DNA from: Candidatus Bacteroides pullicola
GTDB taxonomy: Bacteria; Bacteroidota; Bacteroidia; Bacteroidales; Bacteroidaceae
Reading direction: 5' to 3'
NCBI GenBank assembly: GCA_019115825.1
Contig: DXCV01000029.1
Span: forward strand, 1-64,000
Length of the DNA stretch: 64,000 nt
Below are positions 1-9,973 of the stretch, in pieces. The stretch's first letter is position 1. Each line of letters opens with the position of its first letter. The position numbers were made by a program, and so were the translations under genes. The notes under the pieces are model-generated. The model ran no database searches. It saw nothing but the letters and a program-made list of their open reading frames with translations, and was not told the origin of the DNA.

Positions 1-60
1 TACAGACTGAAAGAAACTCAGAAAACTATGAATTTATGATACTATTTCATTTTTATGAAC

Positions 61-68
61 TACTTTTG
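61..68 (+). promoter_or_regulatory. Candidate -7 element upstream of first small gene
   Basis: TACTTTTG fits the Bacteroides -7 consensus TAnnTTTG and lies about 80 bases before the ATG at 150. The bases 20 upstream are T-rich but do not give a clean TTTG. Bases 1-149 otherwise hold nothing I recognise. Confidence 0.35.
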
Positions 69-149
69 CAATAACTATAAGTGGAGCTGTTTTGAATTAA
101 AATCTGGTGCTATTTTCAATTAGTATCTACATTCGCAGAACAACAGAAA

Positions 150-371
150 ATGAAGGATGAAGCGAGAGACCGGGACAGGACAAGGCGCGAGAACATCGCC
201 AAGTACTATCTCGATTTATCCAAGCTGACGTTTACAGCTTTGGTGCTCGGTAGCGTTACTATCATTATAACCGGGAAGGATATAGACTACTTTGCGGTTG
301 CAGGAATGATGGCCGGGGGCATAGCTTCCACGGTCATATTGGCTAAAATTGGAAACCAAATTTTTAAGTGA
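150..371 (+). CDS. Small membrane protein, unknown function
   Basis: Encodes 73 residues. The first 20 are highly charged (MKDEARDRDRTRRENIAKYY), followed by two hydrophobic stretches (about residues 26-42 and 47-65) that could both cross the membrane. It resembles short uncharacterised Bacteroides membrane proteins of the DUF6722 type, but that name is from memory. The next small ORF starts one base after its stop, so the two look co-transcribed. No catalytic motif is visible. A holin-like or stress membrane peptide is possible but unsupported. Confidence 0.6.
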   Translation: MKDEARDRDRTRRENIAKYYLDLSKLTFTALVLGSVTIIITGKDIDYFAVAGMMAGGIASTVILAKIGNQIFK

Positions 372-372
372 T

Positions 373-477
373 ATGGAAGTATTGGCTATATTTTTCGCAT
401 TGACCACCCTGATAAGCGGTGGAATCCTTGCTTGGCTTCACACAAAGTCGGGCAAGAAGTGGCTGGCAAGCCTGTAA
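373..477 (+). CDS. 34-residue single-span membrane peptide
   Basis: Reads MEVLAIFFALTTLISGG followed by a hydrophobic run and a basic tail rich in Lys. ATG at 373 and TAA at 475-477. It begins one base after the stop of the preceding membrane protein, the spacing of a translationally coupled pair. One N-out hydrophobic helix with a positive C-terminus is what the sequence shows; function is unknown. Confidence 0.5.
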   Translation: MEVLAIFFALTTLISGGILAWLHTKSGKKWLASL

Positions 478-513
478 GCTGCCTACAAACTATGTTATTT
501 GACACGAATCACT

Positions 514-521
514 TATCTTTG
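514..521 (+). promoter_or_regulatory. -7 promoter element for a 57-residue ORF
   Basis: TATCTTTG, a perfect TAnnTTTG match, 38 bases before the ATG at 560. A TTTG at 498-501 is too close (12 bases) to be an ideal -33 element. Confidence 0.4.
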
Positions 522-559
522 CAGTTGTAAACGTCTAACACTTTGTTAAAGTTGTTTTT

Positions 560-733
560 ATGGGAACCATCATATCCAATAAATATTCCAAGAAGGCCCC
601 GAAAACTTCCCGTGGAATCAGGAGCGGGAAGGACAAGTCTTCTGATTCAGGCAAGGAAAAGTTTGTGCTTACTTCTGTTTCCAAGGAAAAACTTGAAGAC
701 AGAAGAATTCCCGTATATCCTTACCTGCTGTGA
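560..733 (+). CDS. Lysine-rich 57-residue hypothetical protein
   Basis: ATG at 560, TGA at 731. The product starts MGTIISNKYSKKAPK and is rich in Lys, Ser and Arg, with no hydrophobic segment and no recognised domain. A perfect -7 element sits 38 bases upstream, which is the main reason to think it is expressed. It could equally be the surviving N-terminal end of a longer gene, because the following 130 bases to the next start carry no other ORF. Confidence 0.35.
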   Translation: MGTIISNKYSKKAPKTSRGIRSGKDKSSDSGKEKFVLTSVSKEKLEDRRIPVYPYLL

Positions 734-862
734 TGCTGTTATCTGACGCATACCCTTTTCATTACTTGCAAAGAGAATATCCCAAAGCATCTTTCGGATT
801 CATAGGTTCAAACAGACTATTTTGACTGAGTCCTATTCGGTTTTCAATGTTAATAGAACAAT

Positions 863-2077
863 ATGAAACTACCCATATACACATTAATAGGGATACTCCT
901 CTGCGCCCTGCTCCCTTCCCGCTTGTCGGCACAACCGGAAACAGGAGAGGCGTCCGCCCACGACTCCTTGCGCATCAGCCTCCTGACCTGCGCGGCGGGC
1001 GAGGAAATCTACACCCTCTTCGGGCATACCGCCATCCGGTGCGAAAACCTGACGCGGAAGACGGACGTGGTGTATAACTACGGCGTCTTCGACTTCAGCT
1101 CGGGAGGCTTCGTCCTGCGCTTCGCCCTGGGAGAGACGGATTACCGGCTGGACAAGAGCCGCACCGACTATTTCAACTATGCTTATTTTTATTACGGACG
1201 GGACATCCATCAACAAGTCCTCAACCTGACCCAGGCGGAAAAGGAACGCCTCGTGGCCCTGCTGGAAGAGAATTACCGGCCGGAGAACCGCGTCTACCGC
1301 TACAACTTCTTCTACGACAACTGCTCCACCCGTCCGCGGGACAAGGTGGAGGAAGCCGTGCAGGGTAGCGTGGATTATGGCGTGGACATGAACGCTCCCA
1401 CCACCCATACCTTCCGCGAACTTATCTACCGGTATAGCGAAGGCCATCCGTGGTCGCGCCTGGCCATGGACCTATGCCTGGGGAGTGAAGCCGACAAACC
1501 CATCAGCCGGAGGGCGATGCAGTTCGTGCCTTTCCTGTTGCAAGCCGACCTGACAAAAGCGCAGGTGGTGGATTCCATCGGACAAAAACGCCGCTTGGTT
1601 TCCCACGAAAGCCAGTTGGTCAAAGCCATGCCCAAGGAAAAGTCTCGCGAAGGCGGCCTCACGCCTGAACTTTGTGCCTGGCTTTGTTTCGCGGTGACCC
1701 TGCTGCTCACGGTGTATGGCCTCCGCCGGAGGAAACCGCTGTGGGGTGTGGATGTGGTGTTGTTCGCCGCCATGGGGCTGGCAGGGTGCGTGCTGGCTTT
1801 CCTGGTCTTCTTCTCCCAACATCCGTGCATGAGCCCCAACTACCTGCTCTTCGTCTTCCATCCCCTGCATCTGTTTGGGCTTGCGGAAGTGGTGTACAAG
1901 GAGCGAAGGGGCAAGCTTAGCTTCTATCAGACGGCCAATCTCATTATATTAACCTTATTTATACTTTTATGGGGCGCATTTCCGCAAGAATTTCCGCTGA
2001 CAGTATTACCTTTGGCACTATGTTTGTGGATAAGAAGCGTTGCCCACCTGGTTGAAGTAAGACGAAGTAAAAAATGA
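863..2077 (+). CDS. lnb: Lnb-type lipoprotein N-acyltransferase (DUF4105 family)
   Basis: A 404-residue protein with an N-terminal signal/anchor (residues 4-22), a periplasmic DUF4105 domain (about 35-270) and five hydrophobic segments in the C-terminal third. Conserved family features are the His in LFGHTAIR (H55), YNYGVFDF, and the Cys in FFYDNCSTRPRD (C154), the expected His/Cys acyl-transfer pair. In Bacteroides this family was identified as Lnb, which adds the third acyl chain to the N-terminal Cys of lipoproteins; that is established knowledge recalled, not shown here. It overlaps the next gene by four bases (ATGA), so the two are translationally coupled. It replaces Lnt, of which I see no copy here. 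Confidence 0.8.
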   Translation: MKLPIYTLIGILLCALLPSRLSAQPETGEASAHDSLRISLLTCAAGEEIYTLFGHTAIRCENLTRKTDVVYNYGVFDFSSGGFVLRFALGETDYRLDKSRTDYFNYAYFYYGRDIHQQVLNLTQAEKERLVALLEENYRPENRVYRYNFFYDNCSTRPRDKVEEAVQGSVDYGVDMNAPTTHTFRELIYRYSEGHPWSRLAMDLCLGSEADKPISRRAMQFVPFLLQADLTKAQVVDSIGQKRRLVSHESQLVKAMPKEKSREGGLTPELCAWLCFAVTLLLTVYGLRRRKPLWGVDVVLFAAMGLAGCVLAFLVFFSQHPCMSPNYLLFVFHPLHLFGLAEVVYKERRGKLSFYQTANLIILTLFILLWGAFPQEFPLTVLPLALCLWIRSVAHLVEVRRSKK

Positions 2078-3642
2078 AAAAAGGACTGATAACTTCCATA
2101 TTGATGCTGACTTTCGGCAGCATGCAGGCACAGCCCCTGCCTGTGCTCCCCCGTCTGGTGGTGATGCTGACGATTGACCAGCTCCGCACGGACTACGTGG
2201 AGGACTTCGCACCGCTGTATGGCGAGAAGGGCTTCCGGCGCCTGATGCGGGAAGGGAAAGTCTTTGCCAATGCCGAGATGCCCTTTGCCGGAGTAGACCG
2301 CGCCTCGGCTCTGGCCGCCCTCTACACGGGTAGCACGCCCGCGGTGAACGGCATCATCGGCGAGAGCTGGATGGACGCGCAGACCCTCCGTCCGGTGAAT
2401 TGCGTGGACGACCCCAAATTCATGGGCAACTACACCAACGAGAGCACCTCGCCGGCCAAGTTGCTGACCTCCACGCTGGCCGACGAACTGAGGATTGCCA
2501 CGGACAACCGCGCCTTGGTGTATGCCATTGCCCCCTTCCGCGAAGCCGCCGTGCTGGGCGCAGGCCACGCGGGCAACGGAGCTTTCTGGCTCAACGAGCA
2601 GACCGGCAAATGGTGTGGCACGACCTATTACCAGGACTTCCCCTATTGGCTGGACGAAGTCAACAGCAAGGACGCGCCCGGCATCCGCCTCAAAAACGCC
2701 GTCTGGACGCCTCTCTACTCCCCCGAGCGTTACACTTGCCTGCCGGGAGAAACCAAGGAGGCTTTCAAATACAAATCCACAGGAAAGGGCAACTACCAAA
2801 ACCACAAGCTGACCTTCACGCCGCTCATCAACGACGAAGTCAACCGCCTGGCAGAAACCCTCCTGGACAAGAGCGGGATTGGCCGCGACCAAGTGCCTGA
2901 TTTCTTGTCCCTCACCTACTATGCAGGGCCCTACAACCTGCTTCCCACAGGCACGCAAGCCATGGAAATGCAGGACATCTATGCCCGCCTGGATGGCAGT
3001 TTGGCCCGCTTGCTGGACATGCTGGAGCAGAAGATAGGCTTGCAAAATATCCTGTTTTGCGTGGCATCCACAGGATATGTGGACAACGGCATCCCCGACC
3101 ATTCCCTCTACCGCATACCGGGCGGCGAGTTCTACCTCAACCGCTGTGCCACCTTGCTCAATATGTTCCTGATGGCCACCTACGGCGAAGGACAGTATGT
3201 GGAAGCCTACTACGACCAACAAATCTACCTCAATCATAAACTCATCGAAGACAAGCAGTTGAACCTGGCCGACGTGCAGGAGAAAGCCGCCGGATTCCTC
3301 GTCCAGTTCAGCGGAGTGAACGAAGTTTACTCGGCAAACCGGCTCTTGCTGGGCTCATGGTCGCCCAAGACGGACCTCATCCGCAAGGGTTTCCATCGCC
3401 AACGCTCGGGCGACCTGCTCATCGAAATCTTGCCGGGATGGACCCTCATGCACGAGGACGGAAGCGTCCAACAAACCGTGCGTGCCGCCAATGTCCCCAC
3501 CCCGCTCATCCTGCTGGGCACCGGCATCAGCGCGGAAACCATCCGCATCCCCGTCAACGCCACACGCATTGCCCCCACCCTGTCCGGAGCGATGCGCATC
3601 CGGGCGCCAAATGCCTGCACAGAGGCCTCTCTCGACCTCTAA
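2074..3642 (+). CDS. Alkaline-phosphatase-superfamily protein, probably catalytically dead
   Basis: 522 residues with a cleavable signal (cut near SMQA/QP, residue 20). The N-terminal half follows the PafA/nucleotide pyrophosphatase pattern: TIDQLRTDY (D35) and a nucleophile region ending ALYTGSTPAVNGI. The usual distal metal ligands are not seen: where family members have a TDxxGHxxG motif this protein has TYYAGPYNLLP (about residue 281), and where they have TADHG it has ASTGYVDNG (about residue 331). The HGI after the nucleophile is NGI. It therefore looks like a pseudo-enzyme or a scaffold. It is coupled by a four-base overlap to the Lnb-like gene and sits 128 bases before secA. Confidence 0.75.
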   Translation: MKKGLITSILMLTFGSMQAQPLPVLPRLVVMLTIDQLRTDYVEDFAPLYGEKGFRRLMREGKVFANAEMPFAGVDRASALAALYTGSTPAVNGIIGESWMDAQTLRPVNCVDDPKFMGNYTNESTSPAKLLTSTLADELRIATDNRALVYAIAPFREAAVLGAGHAGNGAFWLNEQTGKWCGTTYYQDFPYWLDEVNSKDAPGIRLKNAVWTPLYSPERYTCLPGETKEAFKYKSTGKGNYQNHKLTFTPLINDEVNRLAETLLDKSGIGRDQVPDFLSLTYYAGPYNLLPTGTQAMEMQDIYARLDGSLARLLDMLEQKIGLQNILFCVASTGYVDNGIPDHSLYRIPGGEFYLNRCATLLNMFLMATYGEGQYVEAYYDQQIYLNHKLIEDKQLNLADVQEKAAGFLVQFSGVNEVYSANRLLLGSWSPKTDLIRKGFHRQRSGDLLIEILPGWTLMHEDGSVQQTVRAANVPTPLILLGTGISAETIRIPVNATRIAPTLSGAMRIRAPNACTEASLDL

Positions 3643-3699
3643 ATACATTTTTCATACGATTATAATTGTCCGGATGCAGGTTATCTGCAAGGAATTAAG

Positions 3700-3707
3700 T
3701 AACTTTG
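3700..3707 (+). promoter_or_regulatory. secA -7 promoter element
   Basis: TAACTTTG matches TAnnTTTG and lies 63 bases before the secA ATG. It suggests secA has its own promoter as well as readthrough from the two upstream genes. Confidence 0.55.
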
Positions 3708-3770
3708 CCGCGCAAATTCGCCATTGTGCGCCAATCAATCAGTAATAATAATAACACATAATATACAAGA

Positions 3771-6700
3771 ATGGGATTCAATCAGATTTTAAGCTCGATT
3801 TTCGGCAACAAGTCCACGCGCGACATGAAAGAGATTCAGCCGTGGGTGAACAAGGTGAAAGCCGTTTATCCGGAAATACAGAAGCTGGACAACGACGCCC
3901 TGCGTGCCAAGACGGAGGAACTGAAGGCTTACATCCGCAACTCGGCAGCCGAACAACGGGCCAAAGTGGACGAACTGAAAGCAAAGGTGGAAAGCACCGA
4001 GCTGGAAGACCGCGAAGAACTTTTCAATCAAATCGACAAGTTGGAGAAAGAGATACTGGACCTCTATGAGAAAGCGCTGGACGAGGTGCTGCCCACGGCC
4101 TTTGCCATCGTGAAGGACACTGCCCGCCGCTTCACGGAGAACGAGGAAATCGTGGTTACAGCCACCGACTTCGACCGCCAACTGGCCGCCACCAAGGACT
4201 TTGTCCGCATCGAAGACGACAAGGCCATCTACGTCAACCACTGGCAGGCAGGCGGCAACGAGGTGACATGGAACATGGTACACTACGACGTGCAGCTCTT
4301 CGGTGGCGTCGTGCTGCATAAAGGCAAGATAGCCGAAATGGCCACGGGTGAAGGCAAGACGCTCGTCGCCACCCTGCCCGTATTCCTCAACGCCCTGACC
4401 GGCAACGGCGTACACGTGGTGACGGTGAACGACTACCTGTCCAAGCGTGACTCCGAATGGATGGGACCGCTCTATATGTTCCACGGCCTGAGCGTGGACT
4501 GCATCGACAAGTACCAGCCCAACTCCGACGCCCGCCGCAAGGCCTACCTGGCCGACATCACCTTCGGCACGAACAACGAATTCGGTTTCGACTACCTGCG
4601 CGACAACATGGCCATCAGTCCCAAGGACCTGGTGCAACGCCAGCACAACTACGCCATCGTCGACGAGGTGGACTCTGTATTGATTGACGATGCCCGTACC
4701 CCGCTGATTATCTCCGGCCCAGTGCCTAAAGGAGACGACCAGTTGTTCGAACAGCTGAAGCCTTTCGTGGAGCGTCTGGTGGAAGCCCAAAAGAAACTGG
4801 CCACGCAATACCTGGCCGATGCCAAGCGACTCATCGCTTCGGACGACAAGAAGCAACAGGAAGAAGGTTTCCTCGCCCTCTACCGCAGCCATAAGTGTCT
4901 GCCCAAGAACAAGGCTCTTATCAAATTCCTGAGCGAACAGGGCATCAAAGCCGGCATGCTCAAGACCGAGGAAATCTACATGGAGCAGAACAACCGCCGC
5001 ATGCACGAGGTGACCGACCCGCTCTACTTTGTCATCGAAGAAAAGCTGAACAGCGTAGACTTGACCGACAAGGGTGTGGATCTCATCAGCGGTAAGATGT
5101 CCGACCCCGAATTCTTCGTACTGCCGGACATCACCGCCCAACTCTCCGCCTTGGAAAACGAAACCGACCTGACCGACGAAGAACGTCTGGCCAAAAAGGA
5201 TGCCCTGCTGACCAACTACGCCATCAAATCCGAACGCGTGCACACCATCAACCAGTTGCTGAAGGCCTACACGATGTTCGAGAAAGACGATGAATACGTA
5301 GTTATCGACGGACAGGTGAAGATTGTGGACGAGCAGACAGGCCGTATCATGGAGGGCCGCCGCTACTCCGACGGCTTGCACCAGGCCATCGAAGCCAAGG
5401 AAGGCGTGAAGGTGGAAGCCGCCACGCAGACTTTCGCTACCATCACCTTGCAGAACTACTTCCGCATGTATCATAAGCTGTCCGGCATGACCGGTACGGC
5501 CGAGACGGAAGCCGGCGAGTTTTGGGACATCTACAAGCTGGACGTAGTGGTCATCCCGACCAACCGCCCCATCGCAAGAATCGACATGAACGACCGCGTC
5601 TACAAGACGAAACGCGAGAAATACAAAGCCGTCATCGAGGAAATCGAAAAGATGGTGCAGGCCGGACGTCCTGTCCTGGTAGGTACCACCTCCGTGGAAA
5701 TCTCCGAGATGCTGAGCAAGATGCTGGACATGCGCAAGATTCCGCACAACGTATTGAACGCCAAGTTGCACCAGAAGGAAGCCGAAATCGTGGCTAAAGC
5801 CGGACAAAGCAGCACGGTGACCATCGCCACCAACATGGCCGGCCGTGGTACCGACATCAAGCTGAGCCCCGAGGTGAAAGCCGCCGGTGGTTTGGCCATC
5901 ATCGGTACGGAGCGTCATGAGTCACGTCGTGTAGACCGTCAGTTGCGTGGTCGTGCAGGACGTCAGGGCGACCCGGGTTCTTCCGTGTTCTTCGTGTCGC
6001 TGGAAGACGACCTGATGCGTCTGTTCTCCTCCGAGCGCATTGCCAGCGTAATGGACAAGCTGGGCTTCAAGGAAGGTGAGATGATTGAGCACAGCATGAT
6101 TTCCAAGTCCATCGAACGCGCCCAGAAGAAGGTAGAAGAAAACAACTTCGGCATCCGCAAACGCCTGCTCGAATACGACGACGTGATGAACAAGCAGCGC
6201 ACCGTGGTCTACACCAAGCGCCGCCACGCCTTGATGGGTGAACGCATCGGCATGGACATCGTGAACATGATTTGGGATCGCTGCGCCAACGCCGTAGGTG
6301 CCCCGGATTATGAGAACGCCAAGATGGACATCCTCCAAACGCTCGCCATGGAGCCTCCCTTCACCGAAGAGGAGTTCCGCAACGAGAAGAAGGAAGTCCT
6401 GGCCGACAAGACCTTCGCCTCCGCCATGGAGCTGTTCAAGCGCAAGACGGACCGCATGGCTCAGATAGCCTACCCCGTCATCAAGCAGGTGTACGAAAAT
6501 CAGGGTGCCTTCTATCAGAACATCCTCATCCCCATCACCGACGGCAAGCGCGTCTACAACATCTCGTGCAACCTGAAAGCCGCCTACGAGAGCGAGTGCA
6601 AGGATGTGGTGAAGTCCTTCGAGAAAGCCATCCTGCTGCACGTCATCGACGAGGCATGGAAGGAGAACCTGCGCGAGCTGGACGAACTGAAGCACTCCGT

Positions 6701-7067
6701 GCAAAATGCAAGTTACGAGCAGAAAGACCCGCTGCTCATCTACAAGTTGGAGTCCGTCAACCTGTTCGACGCCATGGTGGATAAGATAAACAACCAGACC
6801 ATCTCCATCTTGATGCGCGGACAAATCCCCGTGCGCGAACCGCAGGAAGTGCGTCAGGCAGCTCCCGAGCAACGCCAGGACATGAGCAAATATCAAGAGC
6901 AGAAGCAGGAACTGAGCGACCCCAACCAGCAGGCTGCCGCCGCACAGGACACCCGCGAGAAGCCCAAACGCGAACCCATCCGCGCACAGAAGACCGTAGG
7001 TCGCAACGACCCTTGCCCCTGCGGAAGCGGAAAGAAGTATAAGAATTGCCACGGAAGGAATCTCTAA
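3771..7067 (+). CDS. secA: Preprotein translocase ATPase SecA
   Basis: 1098 residues, the long form usual in Bacteroidetes. SecA drives secretory proteins through SecYEG with ATP. Visible motifs are the Walker A segment [70 protein letters not shown] and a C-terminal zinc-binding tail [16 protein letters not shown]. Residues around 60-90 hold an insert rich in Glu/Lys, and a Gln/Glu-rich linker precedes the zinc tail. Followed by a strong terminator at 7095. Its neighbours, a lipoprotein acyltransferase and a secreted phosphatase-like protein, put lipoprotein export and maturation together. Confidence 0.98.
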   Translation: MGFNQILSSIFGNKSTRDMKEIQPWVNKVKAVYPEIQKLDNDALRAKTEELKAYIRNSAAEQRAKVDELKAKVESTELEDREELFNQIDKLEKEILDLYEKALDEVLPTAFAIVKDTARRFTENEEIVVTATDFDRQLAATKDFVRIEDDKAIYVNHWQAGGNEVTWNMVHYDVQLFGGVVLHKGKIAEMATGEGKTLVATLPVFLNALTGNGVHVVTVNDYLSKRDSEWMGPLYMFHGLSVDCIDKYQPNSDARRKAYLADITFGTNNEFGFDYLRDNMAISPKDLVQRQHNYAIVDEVDSVLIDDARTPLIISGPVPKGDDQLFEQLKPFVERLVEAQKKLATQYLADAKRLIASDDKKQQEEGFLALYRSHKCLPKNKALIKFLSEQGIKAGMLKTEEIYMEQNNRRMHEVTDPLYFVIEEKLNSVDLTDKGVDLISGKMSDPEFFVLPDITAQLSALENETDLTDEERLAKKDALLTNYAIKSERVHTINQLLKAYTMFEKDDEYVVIDGQVKIVDEQTGRIMEGRRYSDGLHQAIEAKEGVKVEAATQTFATITLQNYFRMYHKLSGMTGTAETEAGEFWDIYKLDVVVIPTNRPIARIDMNDRVYKTKREKYKAVIEEIEKMVQAGRPVLVGTTSVEISEMLSKMLDMRKIPHNVLNAKLHQKEAEIVAKAGQSSTVTIATNMAGRGTDIKLSPEVKAAGGLAIIGTERHESRRVDRQLRGRAGRQGDPGSSVFFVSLEDDLMRLFSSERIASVMDKLGFKEGEMIEHSMISKSIERAQKKVEENNFGIRKRLLEYDDVMNKQRTVVYTKRRHALMGERIGMDIVNMIWDRCANAVGAPDYENAKMDILQTLAMEPPFTEEEFRNEKKEVLADKTFASAMELFKRKTDRMAQIAYPVIKQVYENQGAFYQNILIPITDGKRVYNISCNLKAAYESECKDVVKSFEKAILLHVIDEAWKENLRELDELKHSVQNASYEQKDPLLIYKLESVNLFDAMVDKINNQTISILMRGQIPVREPQEVRQAAPEQRQDMSKYQEQKQELSDPNQQAAAAQDTREKPKREPIRAQKTVGRNDPCPCGSGKKYKNCHGRNL

Positions 7068-7094
7068 GCCTTCACGAAGAAGCAAATAATCCAG

Positions 7095-7130
7095 CCCCGA
7101 ACGGTTTTTAACGGTTCGGGGTTTTTGTTT
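7095..7130 (+). terminator. Intrinsic terminator after secA
   Basis: Stem CCCCGAAC (7095-7102) pairs with GTTCGGGG (7114-7121), followed by GTTTTTGTTT. Confidence 0.85.
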
Positions 7131-7153
7131 GTCCGCACAAAAACGTAATTTTG
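7124..7153 (+). promoter_or_regulatory. Promoter of DUF6340-like lipoprotein gene
   Basis: TTTG at 7124-7127, 18 bases, then TAATTTTG at 7146-7153. It places the transcript start at about 7160, so the ATG at 7249 rather than an in-frame ATG at 7168 is the likely start; a 7168 start would also bury the signal peptide. Confidence 0.55.
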
Positions 7154-7248
7154 TCCGATGAAAAAACTTGCGGGTGTCGCAACCGAATAGGTATGGCAAC
7201 CGTACATGGGTATGTACGCTGCCCGTACATAATAATATAGTAACGAAT

Positions 7249-8349
7249 ATGAAAAGAAACTGTTTTTATCCCCTGTTGGCCCTCCTTTGGCTGACCACCG
7301 GCTGTCAGAGCGTCCAACCGCTCTACATTGATTACATGCTGCCCGCCGAAGTCAGCTTCCCCTCCTCGTTGAAACGGGTGGGCGTGGTGAACAATATGCC
7401 AATCTCGCCCGAAGTCACCCGTATGCCGGAAGACGCTGAGCCGCCCAAGGATAAACTTGAAATCCGCCGGAAGACCGAGTACTACCTGGGCGATGCCCGC
7501 CTAGCCACCGAATCCCTGGCCGAATCACTGGCCGCAGAAAACTACTTCGACGAGGTCATCATCTGCGACTCCGCTCTGCGTGCCTACGACCAGATGCCCC
7601 GCGAAAGCACCCTGTCCCGCGCAGAGGTGAACCGACTGTCCCGCGACCTGGGCGTAGATTTCCTTGTGGCTCTTGAGAACGTGCAGCTGCGTTCGTTGCG
7701 ACGGGTAAACCGCCTACCGGACATCAACGCTTATTATGAAACCACGGACGTCAAGGTCTTGCCCACCTTCAGCGTCTACTTGCCCAACCGCAACGGTGCT
7801 CTCGCCACCATACAGAGCATCGATAGCATCTTCTGGGAAGAGATGGGCACCAGCGAAGGCGAGCTGCAAGCCCGCTCCATCCCGAAGGACGAACTGATAG
7901 AAGCCGCCTCGCAATTTGCCGGCACCCTCCCCGTCCGCCATCTCCTGCCCCACTGGAAGACCACGCAACGCTACCTCTTCACGGGCGGCTCGGTGGACAT
8001 GCGCGATGCCGCCGTCTATGTCCGCGAAGGCAACTGGCCGGATGCCATCACCCTGTGGAAACGTCATTATGCACAAAAGAAGGGCAAGCAAAAGATGTAT
8101 GCCGCCTGCAACATTGCCCTCGGCTATGAGATGCAGGACAGCATCGCCGCCGCCACGGAGTGGGCGGAGAAAGCCCAGCACGTAGCCTATCAGATAGACA
8201 GGCTGGACGAAAAAAACGTCGGCAACCTGAACGCCGCCGACGTGCCCAACTATGTCTTCACCACCGTCTATCTCCAGGAGCTGCAAGAACGCCTGCAAGG
8301 CATGGCCCGGCTGGACGCACAGATGCAGCGGTTCAAGGATGAGGAATAA
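7249..8349 (+). CDS. DUF6340-like lipoprotein
   Basis: From the ATG at 7249 the product has 366 residues and a lipoprotein signal with lipobox LTTGC. An upstream in-frame ATG at 7168 would put 27 polar residues before the signal, so it is rejected. The middle has a conserved segment (DLGVDFLVALENVQLRS) and the last 100 residues look like TPR-type helices (alternating Ala-rich helices around NWPDAITLWKRHY). I recall this as the DUF6340 family of Bacteroidales surface lipoproteins, with no known function. It ends four bases before the converging DUF1349-like gene. Confidence 0.7.
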   Translation: MKRNCFYPLLALLWLTTGCQSVQPLYIDYMLPAEVSFPSSLKRVGVVNNMPISPEVTRMPEDAEPPKDKLEIRRKTEYYLGDARLATESLAESLAAENYFDEVIICDSALRAYDQMPRESTLSRAEVNRLSRDLGVDFLVALENVQLRSLRRVNRLPDINAYYETTDVKVLPTFSVYLPNRNGALATIQSIDSIFWEEMGTSEGELQARSIPKDELIEAASQFAGTLPVRHLLPHWKTTQRYLFTGGSVDMRDAAVYVREGNWPDAITLWKRHYAQKKGKQKMYAACNIALGYEMQDSIAAATEWAEKAQHVAYQIDRLDEKNVGNLNAADVPNYVFTTVYLQELQERLQGMARLDAQMQRFKDEE

Positions 8350-8353
8350 TTTA

Positions 8354-9103
8354 TCAGTTACCCAAACGGAAATCGCTGACCGTGGTCTGCTCCAAAGAAA
8401 TCTCTTCGAACAAGCTGGTGCAACTTCCGGCTTTCGGACATTGACTGGCAACGCCTACATAGATTTTGGCAGGATAGTAATTCTTGTATAGTCTTACCAT
8501 TTGCCATTCTTTTTTATCTAACGAATAGTAGCTGGCCAATGTATGGGTATCGGAAGAGAATTTGAGGTAAACAACAGACGCAGTCAGTTTTTCATGATTA
8601 TTATCGTCTGAAGTACCTTGGGTGCGCACAGTGACAATACGGTGCTGCCCACGCTCGTCTTGCTCGAAACATAGTTTCTGCCAAAGAGTGTCATTGGCAA
8701 AGACCAATAAATCTGCTGCATTATACAGCCCGTTTTCCGTAAATTCAGGTGTCACTTTGGCTGTAAAGGTAAACGGTCGGGTGTTATCCACCTCCATGAA
8801 GAGGGCGGGGACGGTATTATTCGTCAGTTTTCCTTCATTGGGATCGCAAAACATATCCCGCCCCTCGGTACAACGGAAGGCGAGTGTTTCCTTGTCTCTT
8901 ACTTCCACGCAAGTGTCCCCACCATTCAGCGCGTGTGTAAAGGTAAGATCTCCCAGCCGCACTTCACAGACGCGCAAGTCTGTCACAGTCGTTTCCACTT
9001 TAGCGTCACCGGTTCCTGTTTGAACGGAGTCACCCGCCTTCTGCTGACAACCCTGCATCGTCAAGGCTCCCATAAGAACTAAAAAAATCATTGATTTGTT
9101 CAT
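8354..9103 (-). CDS. DUF1349-like lipoprotein
   Basis: Start taken at MNKSMIFLVLMGALTMQGCQ, an ideal lipoprotein signal with lipobox MQGC; an in-frame ATG three codons earlier (9112) is equally possible, while an ORF start at 9220 would lie upstream of the promoter. The 249-residue product has the DUF1349 concanavalin-like beta-sandwich pattern (FTFTAKVTPEF, LLVFANDTLWQKLCFE, YYSLDKKEWQMVRLY, YVGVASQCP). These proteins are thought to be carbohydrate-binding or glycan-processing related. Two Cys-containing segments near the C-terminus (QCPKAGSC) may form a disulfide. Confidence 0.65.
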   Translation of the reverse strand: MNKSMIFLVLMGALTMQGCQQKAGDSVQTGTGDAKVETTVTDLRVCEVRLGDLTFTHALNGGDTCVEVRDKETLAFRCTEGRDMFCDPNEGKLTNNTVPALFMEVDNTRPFTFTAKVTPEFTENGLYNAADLLVFANDTLWQKLCFEQDERGQHRIVTVRTQGTSDDNNHEKLTASVVYLKFSSDTHTLASYYSLDKKEWQMVRLYKNYYPAKIYVGVASQCPKAGSCTSLFEEISLEQTTVSDFRLGN

Positions 9104-9152
9104 TGTGTTCATTGAATTAAAATGAATTTTGTATTTTTGTATCAAACGGATG

Positions 9153-9183
9153 CAAAGGTAGCGGTATCTGAAGAAACAGACAA
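9153..9183 (-). promoter_or_regulatory. Promoter of DUF1349-like gene
   Basis: On the minus strand TACCTTTG (9153-9160) is preceded at 20 bases by TTG (9181-9183). This sits 22 bases from the start of the divergent LuxR-type gene, so that regulator could act on its neighbour's promoter; that last point is inference. Confidence 0.6.
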
Positions 9184-9205
9184 TAGTCAAAATTAGCCAA
9201 TTCAA

Positions 9206-9973
9206 ATGATGAATACCCAAGAACAGGAATTAAAAGAAATACTTACCGGCCAGCAATTCGACTGCCTGCACCACCAAGCTGAATTACTGGAAAGGCGGAA
9301 ACGCATGGCGCAGTCTTATGCCGAAACGGAAAACGGCATTGCGGTCCTGTCCGACTTTCAGGAGAATGCCTGCTACATCTATTCAGGTTCCTTCGGCCAG
9401 TGCATAGGTTTGCAGGACACTGCCATAAAGGCTGATTCGGCATTTGAAGAAGAAATCTTCCGTCGCATCCCGCCCGATGAATTGTTGGAAAGACACGTGC
9501 TGGAGCTCCGCTTCTACCAGTTTCAGCAAACGCTTCCCTTGTCAGAACGCGCCTATTATAATATGATATGTCCTCTTCATTTCCGCACGACCGATACCCG
9601 CACCATCCCCATACTCCATCGCAGCTTCTATTGGGAAACCACCGCCCGAGGAAGCATTTGGCTGGGCCTCTGCCTCTACACTCCATTCCTTGAAACCGAG
9701 CACAAAATCCCCGGACAAATCATTGACAACCGCACCGGTCAAGCCATACTGCCGGAAACATACCATCAACTGGACAAACAAATGCTTTCCCCACGCGAAA
9801 AAGAAGTGCTGGCCCTCCTGGCCAAAGGAGAAAGTAGCAAGCAAATTGCACAGGGCTTATGCCTGTCGGTCAATACCATATACCGTCACCGGCAAAACAT
9901 TCTGACTGCCCTACAAGTGAACAACACTGCCGCGGCCGTGGAAATAGGCCTCAGACTGCATCTGATACCTTAA
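9206..9973 (+). CDS. LuxR-family transcription regulator
   Basis: 255 residues. The C-terminal 60 residues are a GerE/LuxR helix-turn-helix: LSPREKEVLALLAKGESSKQ, then IAQGLCLSVNTIYRHRQNIL. The N-terminal 190 residues resemble the PAS-like sensor of Bacteroides stand-alone regulators and have no phospho-acceptor receiver domain. It is divergent from the DUF1349-like lipoprotein with about 100 bases between starts, a layout that suggests local regulation. Start could be either of two adjacent ATGs (9206, 9209). Confidence 0.8.
   Translation: MMNTQEQELKEILTGQQFDCLHHQAELLERRKRMAQSYAETENGIAVLSDFQENACYIYSGSFGQCIGLQDTAIKADSAFEEEIFRRIPPDELLERHVLELRFYQFQQTLPLSERAYYNMICPLHFRTTDTRTIPILHRSFYWETTARGSIWLGLCLYTPFLETEHKIPGQIIDNRTGQAILPETYHQLDKQMLSPREKEVLALLAKGESSKQIAQGLCLSVNTIYRHRQNILTALQVNNTAAAVEIGLRLHLIP

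Noticed and set aside
3789..5918. 709-codon open frame antisense to secA
   Set aside because: Shadow of the high-GC secA gene; composition is His/Val/Gln-rich with no domain, and secA is certain. The same applies to long antisense frames at 5922-7199, 35741-38014, 39725-41743 and 53837-55327.
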